This document shows, one piece after another, positions 58,802 to 64,000 of a stretch of 64,000 bases of DNA. The stretch's first letter is position 1. Each line of letters starts with the position of its first letter. A program made the position numbers and the translations under genes. Below the pieces are notes generated by a model. It did no database searches. It saw nothing but the letters and a program-made list of their open reading frames with translations, and was not told where the DNA came from. Source of the stretch: Vibrio tubiashii (GTDB lineage: Bacteria > Pseudomonadota > Gammaproteobacteria > Enterobacterales > Vibrionaceae); the NCBI RefSeq assembly GCF_028551255.1, contig NZ_CP117029.1:1922001-1986000 (forward strand), written 5' to 3'.

Positions 58802-61096
58802 ATGTACAGCAATATCACTCCTATTCATGAGCACAAAAAATATTGGGCAGAATGCTACGGCACTGCGCCATTTCTACCAACAAATCGTAAAGAAATGGAT
58901 GCTTTAGGATGGGATAGCTGTGACATTATTATCGTAACCGGTGACGCTTATGTTGATCACCCGAGCTTTGGTATGGCGATTATCGGCCGCCTACTCGAAG
59001 CACAAGGGTTTCGTGTTGGCATCATCTCTCAACCAGAATGGAACAACAAAGACGCGTTTACGGCGCTCGGCAAACCTAATTTGTTCTTTGGTATTACTGC
59101 AGGCAACATGGATTCAATGATCAACCGCTACACCGCGGATAGAAAGTTACGCCATGATGATGCTTACACACCGAATAATGAAGGGGGCAAACGACCAGAT
59201 CGTGCAACTTTAGTTTATTCACAGCGTTGTCGTGAAGCCTACAAAGGCATCCCTATTGTCTTGGGTGGTATTGAAGCAAGCCTTCGTCGCCTCGCGCATT
59301 ATGATTACTGGTCAGATAAAGTACGTCGCTCTGTTCTCTTCGATGCAAAAGCCGATATCCTTCTGTTTGGTAACGCCGAGCGAGCACTTGTTGAAGTTGC
59401 CCATCGCTTAGCGGATGGCGAAGATATTGCCTCGCTTACCAATATTCGTGGTACAGCGGTGAATCTCCCCGCGGCTCCAGAAGGCTACAACGTAATTGAT
59501 TCTTCTCGCATAGAAAAACCGCGCAAAGAAGCGTTTGTTCCGCCAAACCCTTACGCGGTTGAAGAGCAATGTGACACAAAAGCCAAAGCAGAAGAGACTG
59601 AAGCGAAACCCATTACCATTCGCCCATCACGTCATGATGCAGCAACAACCGCGGTACGGATTCCACCATTTGAAAAGCTAAACAACGACCGTATCCTTTA
59701 CGCGCACGCCAGTCGAATCATGCACCTAGAGACCAACCCATACTCTGGTCGAGCTCTTATTCAACGTCACGGCGATCGCGAACTGTGGGTCAACCAAGCG
59801 CCAATTCCACTATCAACTGAAGAGATGGACTACGTATTTGGTTTGCCTTATGCACGTGTGCCTCACCCTATGTATGGCAAGGCGAAGATCCCTGCTTACG
59901 ACATGATTAAAACCTCAGTTAACATCATGCGTGGCTGTTTTGGTGGCTGTTCATTCTGTTCGATCACTGAACACGAAGGTCGCATCATCCAAAACCGTTC
60001 GAAAGAATCGATTTTGACTGAGCTTGAAGAGATTCGTGACAAGGTACCTGGCTTCACCGGCACCATTTCCGATCTTGGCGGCCCAACCGCAAACATGTAT
60101 CGCCTTGGCTGTAGCGATCCAAAAGCAGAAGCAAACTGTCGACGCCCATCGTGTGTCTTCCCAGGTATCTGTAACAAACTCAATACCGACCACAAGCACA
60201 CCATCGATCTGTATCGAGAAGCGCGTAAAGTGGATGGCATCAAGAAAGTCATGATCGCTTCGGGCGTGCGATACGATTTAGCGATTGAATCTCCAGAGTA
60301 CGTTAAAGAGTTGGTGACTCACCACGTTGGCGGCTACTTGAAGATTGCTCCAGAGCATACTGAAAAAGGCCCACTGGATCTGATGATGAAGCCGGGCATG
60401 GGCACCTATGATCGCTTCAAAGAGATGTTTGAGAAGTACAGTGCCGAAGCGGGTAAAAAGCAGTACCTAATTCCTTACTTTATCTCTGCGCACCCGGGCA
60501 CTGAAGATGAAGACATGCTGAACTTGGCACTATGGCTCAAGAAGAACAACTTTGAGTGTGACCAGGTACAGAACTTCTACCCATCACCAATGTGTAATGC
60601 GACCTCTATGTATTACTCAGAGACTAACCCTCTCAAACGAGTGAAGTACAAGAAGCGTGAAGAAGTGCCTGTGGCTAAAGGTGAGCGTCAACGCAGACTG
60701 CACAAAGCCTTACTGCGTTACCATGATCCAGCTAACTGGCCGCTAATTCGTGAAGCGCTGATTAACATGGGTAAAAAGCACCTTATTGGTGATAAGACAA
60801 GCTGCTTAGTGCCTGCTGAAGATGTCGATGCTAAAACCCCAGCTCAACGCCGTAAGTCTGGTCGTCATGGCTCACAACGTTTTGCGACCAAGCATACCAA
60901 GAGCCAACCTGGGTTTGAAAAAATGCATGGCGATAACAAAGGTAAAGGCAAAAACGGCAACGCCAAAGGAAGTAACGGCGGACAAGCCTCTCGTGGTGGA
61001 AAACCCAATGGCAAACCTACCAACAGTCGCGGCGGCAAGCCAACAGGCAATGGCTCAGGCAAGCCACCAGCGGCACGCAAACCTAAACGCCGTTAA
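58802..61096 (+). CDS. YgiQ-family radical SAM protein
   Basis: A 764-residue radical SAM enzyme of unknown substrate. The iron-sulfur cluster motif CxxxCxxC is at Cys379, Cys383 and Cys386 (CFGGCSFCS). An N-terminal UPF0313 domain precedes it. The last 55 residues form a basic Gly/Lys/Asn-rich tail, suggesting contact with nucleic acid. It is divergent from the EAL pair and followed by a bidirectional terminator. Confidence 0.92.
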   Translation: MYSNITPIHEHKKYWAECYGTAPFLPTNRKEMDALGWDSCDIIIVTGDAYVDHPSFGMAIIGRLLEAQGFRVGIISQPEWNNKDAFTALGKPNLFFGITAGNMDSMINRYTADRKLRHDDAYTPNNEGGKRPDRATLVYSQRCREAYKGIPIVLGGIEASLRRLAHYDYWSDKVRRSVLFDAKADILLFGNAERALVEVAHRLADGEDIASLTNIRGTAVNLPAAPEGYNVIDSSRIEKPRKEAFVPPNPYAVEEQCDTKAKAEETEAKPITIRPSRHDAATTAVRIPPFEKLNNDRILYAHASRIMHLETNPYSGRALIQRHGDRELWVNQAPIPLSTEEMDYVFGLPYARVPHPMYGKAKIPAYDMIKTSVNIMRGCFGGCSFCSITEHEGRIIQNRSKESILTELEEIRDKVPGFTGTISDLGGPTANMYRLGCSDPKAEANCRRPSCVFPGICNKLNTDHKHTIDLYREARKVDGIKKVMIASGVRYDLAIESPEYVKELVTHHVGGYLKIAPEHTEKGPLDLMMKPGMGTYDRFKEMFEKYSAEAGKKQYLIPYFISAHPGTEDEDMLNLALWLKKNNFECDQVQNFYPSPMCNATSMYYSETNPLKRVKYKKREEVPVAKGERQRRLHKALLRYHDPANWPLIREALINMGKKHLIGDKTSCLVPAEDVDAKTPAQRRKSGRHGSQRFATKHTKSQPGFEKMHGDNKGKGKNGNAKGSNGGQASRGGKPNGKPTNSRGGKPTGNGSGKPPAARKPKRR

Positions 61097-61112
61097 CGCC
61101 TAATGACTTATC

Positions 61113-61145
61113 AAAAATCGCAGCTAATCCGCTGCGATTTTTTTT
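61113..61145. terminator. Bidirectional terminator after ygiQ
   Basis: Stem AAATCGCAGC (61115-61124) / GCTGCGATTT (61131-61140) followed by a long T run on the plus strand and preceded by A on the minus strand. It overlaps the end of the convergent EAL gene. Confidence 0.88.
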
Positions 61146-62758
61146 CTCCCTTCAACCAAGTAAGCCATGAACTCTTGAGCCGGTAGCGGCTTACTAAAGT
61201 AGTAACCTTGGATATACTCCACCTGTTTGGCTTTGGCATAAATCAGTTGTTCAAGCGTCTCTACTCCTTCTGCAACCACTGGTTTGTTCATATTGGTTGC
61301 TAAAGATGCGATGGAGTTGAACACGGTTTGCAATTTAGAGTCTTCGACTACATTAGTCACAAACGCGCGGTCAATCTTAATCTCATCAAAGCTCAATCGA
61401 CACAAATAGCTCAAACTGGAAAAACCGGTACCAAAATCATCTATAGAGACTCTAAAGCCGAGTTTTTGCAACCTCTCTAGCGTTTGGTTAACGTAGTTAA
61501 AATTATCGATCAAAGCCGACTCGGTCAGCTCCAGTTTTATCTGTGATGGGTAGAGATGGTTATCGGTGATTGCCTTAACTAACTTGTCAGTAAACTCGAC
61601 ATCGAGGATTTCTACTACGCTGATATTTAGCGCAAACAGCAGCTCCATGGTATCTATGCCTTGCTGCTCCAAATTGCTGACTAATTTGCCGAGTTGAACA
61701 ATATTAAACTGAGTAAGTGTGCCTATATCGCCAATCCTTTCCGCAATGGGAATAAACTCTTCTGGTGAAACAAACTGACCGTTCGGAACCCAACGGATTA
61801 AGCACTCAGCCCCAGCGACGTCTTCTGTCTCAGCATCATGAATCGGTTGAAACACAACGTGAAAATCTTGCTCTAATTGGCCTTTGTTTAAGGCAGCGCG
61901 AAACTCCATTTCTAGATGGTTCTGGTGCTCGATTTGTTTGGCTAACTCTTCTTGAAACTCGGCTAAACGTACTCGCTCAGTCAAGACATCCAGTATCGCC
62001 ATCTCCGCTTTATTTAAGCTCTGTTCGTGCGAGTCCCCCTGTTTCTCCACGTAGTAGCCCAGCGCAACGTTGCTGAAGAAATGACGTTGATTGAAGTGGA
62101 ACGGTTCATTAAGCAGAGCATAAAAACGCTCAATGTTAAACGGAGTATCTGGCGGGATAAAAATGTTAAAGCTATCGGTAGAATGCTTACTGCAAATTGC
62201 ACTGTCTATTTCGCTGACCACTCGTGCCAATATTTCCATGAAGACGAGGTTCGCCACTGCTGCACCCCATATTTCATTGATCCGCTGATAGTTGCAAATC
62301 CGCACGCAGCATACAGTGCCTTGTTGAAACTCTTGGTTAATGCGCGACAAAAATGCTTCTCGATAAAGTAATCCCGTATGAGGGTCTAACATCGACAACT
62401 GATTGTTCAGTCGCCTAGCCGCCACCAACTCTCCGACATCAATCAGGTACAGAATGAAGTAATCTTTGTAACGAATCAGATAGAGTTTCGCCCACTCGAT
62501 GTTTTTGTCTGGATAACTTAACCCGACTTCAAGTTCATACTCTTGACCCGAAGCCACAACGTCAATAAGTTGCTGCTTTAGCGCCACGGGATTAAATGCT
62601 TCATCGATGAAACTGACATTGGCATCAAATAACGAGCTACCTTGAGTCACACGAAACAGCTCGGCGGCTTGTTTGGAAAGCTGTAAAACGTTTAATCTTT
62701 CATCCACAATTACGTAGGCGATACGCATTGCTTCTATATGATCATTTAAGTTCTTCAT
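61124..62758 (-). CDS. EAL-domain c-di-GMP phosphodiesterase with PAS-like and degenerate GGDEF domains, linked to cheB
   Basis: About 544 residues from ATG 62758, which overlaps the cheB stop (ATGA) and has TTTGGAGAA in front. An earlier ATG at 62773 lies within cheB and has a weaker site. A PAS-like domain (about 1-120) and a GGDEF-like domain without the motif precede the EAL domain. The EAL motif reads ECLIR, with Cys for Ala. The other catalytic residues (N in LNIS, ELTES, DDFGTG, K in IKIDR, VAEGVE, YIQGYY) remain. Likely active. Operon with cheR and cheB. Confidence 0.9.
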   Translation of the reverse strand: MKNLNDHIEAMRIAYVIVDERLNVLQLSKQAAELFRVTQGSSLFDANVSFIDEAFNPVALKQQLIDVVASGQEYELEVGLSYPDKNIEWAKLYLIRYKDYFILYLIDVGELVAARRLNNQLSMLDPHTGLLYREAFLSRINQEFQQGTVCCVRICNYQRINEIWGAAVANLVFMEILARVVSEIDSAICSKHSTDSFNIFIPPDTPFNIERFYALLNEPFHFNQRHFFSNVALGYYVEKQGDSHEQSLNKAEMAILDVLTERVRLAEFQEELAKQIEHQNHLEMEFRAALNKGQLEQDFHVVFQPIHDAETEDVAGAECLIRWVPNGQFVSPEEFIPIAERIGDIGTLTQFNIVQLGKLVSNLEQQGIDTMELLFALNISVVEILDVEFTDKLVKAITDNHLYPSQIKLELTESALIDNFNYVNQTLERLQKLGFRVSIDDFGTGFSSLSYLCRLSFDEIKIDRAFVTNVVEDSKLQTVFNSIASLATNMNKPVVAEGVETLEQLIYAKAKQVEYIQGYYFSKPLPAQEFMAYLVEGRKKIAAD

Positions 62759-63828
62759 CGTTTCTCCAAACATTTCTGTACCTGATAAGGCAATAGCTCT
62801 AGGGCGTAGCTAGCACTAACACCGCCTCTATCAATCGCTTCTTTAGGCATACCGTAAACTAAGCAGCTCGCTTCATTCTGGGCAAACGTCTTTGCTCCCG
62901 TCTTATACATTTCGAGCATGCCTTGGGCACCATCATCGCCCATACCAGTCAAAATAACCCCAATCGCATTTTCCCCCGCTTCTTGAGCCGCCGAGCGGAA
63001 CAAGACATCGACCGATGGTTTATGTCTAGAGACCAAGGGCCCCTGTTTTAATTCTAGGTAATATTGCTGATTTCGACATTTGAGTACCGTGTGAATCGAG
63101 CCCGGCGCGATGTAGACCCAGCCTCTTTGCAATTGCATGCCATCTTCTGCCTCTACAACATGCTGTGAAACTTCATGATTGAGCCTTAATGCAAACGCTT
63201 GGGTAAACTTTTCCGGCATATGCTGCACGATGACTATCGGTGCGGTATCCGCAGGGGTCAAAGAAAGAAAGTGTCGAATCGCCTCAGTGCCCCCTGTCGA
63301 GGCTCCTACTAATATAACCTTGTCTTTTGACTTAACCGGATGCGTAAGTGAGGGCTTCAAAACCACATCAGCGCTGTTTTTCAATCGGTAGCTTTTTTCA
63401 CCTAAATATTTGAGTGGTTTAACTTTAAGTTTTGCCGCCTGTTTTAGAGCACATAGAATCGCATCGACTTCTTTTGAATGAAGATAGTCAGTCAATTGAG
63501 ATTGAGGTTTATTGATCACTTCAATCGCCCCAGACGATAATGCCTCTAAACTCAGTTGTGGATCCGCTTCTGTTTTTGCCGAGCAGATAATGGTAGGTGT
63601 TGGTCGCGTCGACATAATTTGACGCAGAAATACAATGCCATCCATTTTAGGCATGGCGATGTCGAGGAGGATGACATCCGGCCAACATTTTTCCATTTTT
63701 CGATAGGCGATAATCGGGTCCGGTGCAACACCTACGACCTTAAGCTGCGGATCTCTGTCGATTACCTCTCCGAGCACTTGGCGCATCACGGCGGAGTCAT
63801 CGACAATAAAAACGCCTACCTTATTCAT
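62755..63828 (-). CDS. cheB: Chemotaxis protein-glutamate methylesterase CheB
   Basis: A 357-residue two-domain protein: an N-terminal receiver with acidic DD at 10-11 and phosphoacceptor Asp56 (LLDIAMP), then a CheB catalytic domain with Ser in GASTGGTEAI, His in QHMPEKF and Asp in GMGDDGA. It removes methyl groups from chemoreceptors. It starts at ATG 63828, which overlaps the cheR stop; AAGGTGG precedes it. A longer frame to 63852 would lie within cheR. Confidence 0.95.
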   Translation of the reverse strand: MNKVGVFIVDDSAVMRQVLGEVIDRDPQLKVVGVAPDPIIAYRKMEKCWPDVILLDIAMPKMDGIVFLRQIMSTRPTPTIICSAKTEADPQLSLEALSSGAIEVINKPQSQLTDYLHSKEVDAILCALKQAAKLKVKPLKYLGEKSYRLKNSADVVLKPSLTHPVKSKDKVILVGASTGGTEAIRHFLSLTPADTAPIVIVQHMPEKFTQAFALRLNHEVSQHVVEAEDGMQLQRGWVYIAPGSIHTVLKCRNQQYYLELKQGPLVSRHKPSVDVLFRSAAQEAGENAIGVILTGMGDDGAQGMLEMYKTGAKTFAQNEASCLVYGMPKEAIDRGGVSASYALELLPYQVQKCLEKR

Positions 63829-64000
63829 GCTGCCACCTTGCGATAAACGCAATTCTCGACCATCTTCATTTTTGGATGCGCCCTAATCACGTTTTCACTG
63901 TGACCTAAAAACAGATATCCGCCATCCGACAAATGCTCAATCACGTTATCGATAATGGTTTTTTGCCGCGCGACATCAAAATAGATCAGTACATTACGTA
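63825..64000 (-). CDS. cheR: Chemotaxis protein methyltransferase CheR, 3' end only
   Basis: The minus-strand frame reads RNVLIYFDVARQK, then GGYLFLGHSEN, the C-terminal signature of CheR, and stops at 63825-63827 (ATGA overlap with cheB). The rest of the gene lies beyond the window. With cheB it forms the methylation pair of a chemosensory system; kinase and adaptor genes, if present, are further out. Confidence 0.93.
   Translation of the reverse strand, partial: RNVLIYFDVARQKTIIDNVIEHLSDGGYLFLGHSENVIRAHPKMKMVENCVYRKVAA

Overview
The window reads as chromosomal DNA of a marine gammaproteobacterium, most likely a Vibrio. This is inferred from gene content and protein character: a trpL-trpEGD(CF)BA operon with TrpR operator and attenuator, a TcpG-like DsbA, metE/metR back to back with MetJ boxes, ohrR/ohr, and many c-di-GMP and chemotaxis proteins. 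Species cannot be fixed from the sequence alone. There are no rRNA or tRNA genes, CRISPR arrays, insertion sequences or phage genes, and coding density is high throughout.

Layout. 1-4.5 kb: 3' end of trxB, then cydD-cydC (ABC exporter for cytochrome bd assembly) and a small DUF1289 protein. 4.5-7.1 kb (minus): rluB, yciO and rnm/yciV. 7.1-14.2 kb: the tryptophan operon with promoter, operator, leader peptide, attenuator and terminal terminator. 14.5-25.6 kb: a DAACS symporter, then on the minus strand an MCP, an ABC exporter, a small outer-membrane barrel, hrpA and a MipA/OmpV-like protein. 25.7-32.3 kb: an unknown acidic protein with a cytoplasmic PhoD-like phosphatase, a TerB-like protein, a periplasmic AGE-fold protein, a DEDD exonuclease and a CHASE-GGDEF diguanylate cyclase. 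32.6-38.1 kb: a chaperone cassette of a DUF2760 protein with a membrane segment and VEK repeats, plus two unusual Hsp70 proteins. 38.2-42.9 kb: trhO, a DMT transporter, a DinB-like protein, a LysE/ArgO exporter, DUF2834, a secreted Cys/His-rich protein and dsbA. 43-49 kb: a periplasmic binding protein, an oxidoreductase/monooxygenase pair with a divergent LysR gene, TagI, GNAT, a BLUF photoreceptor, ohrR and ohr. 49-52.5 kb: metE and metR with MetJ operators. 52.5-64 kb: a DUF4250 protein, an unknown membrane protein, two tandem PAS/GGDEF-like/EAL/CBS phosphodiesterases, a YgiQ radical-SAM protein, and a cheR-cheB-EAL operon that runs off the window.

How the parts work together. The trp genes form one coherent pathway with two layers of tryptophan control. 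The ohrR/ohr pair has repeated ATTG-N4-CAAT elements in its divergent promoter region. Four c-di-GMP enzymes (one synthase, three EAL proteins) plus a BLUF photosensor and CheB/CheR make the right half rich in signalling. The least understood parts are the DUF2760/Hsp70 cassette, the tandem EAL-CBS paralogues, the cheB-linked EAL protein, and several orphan small proteins.
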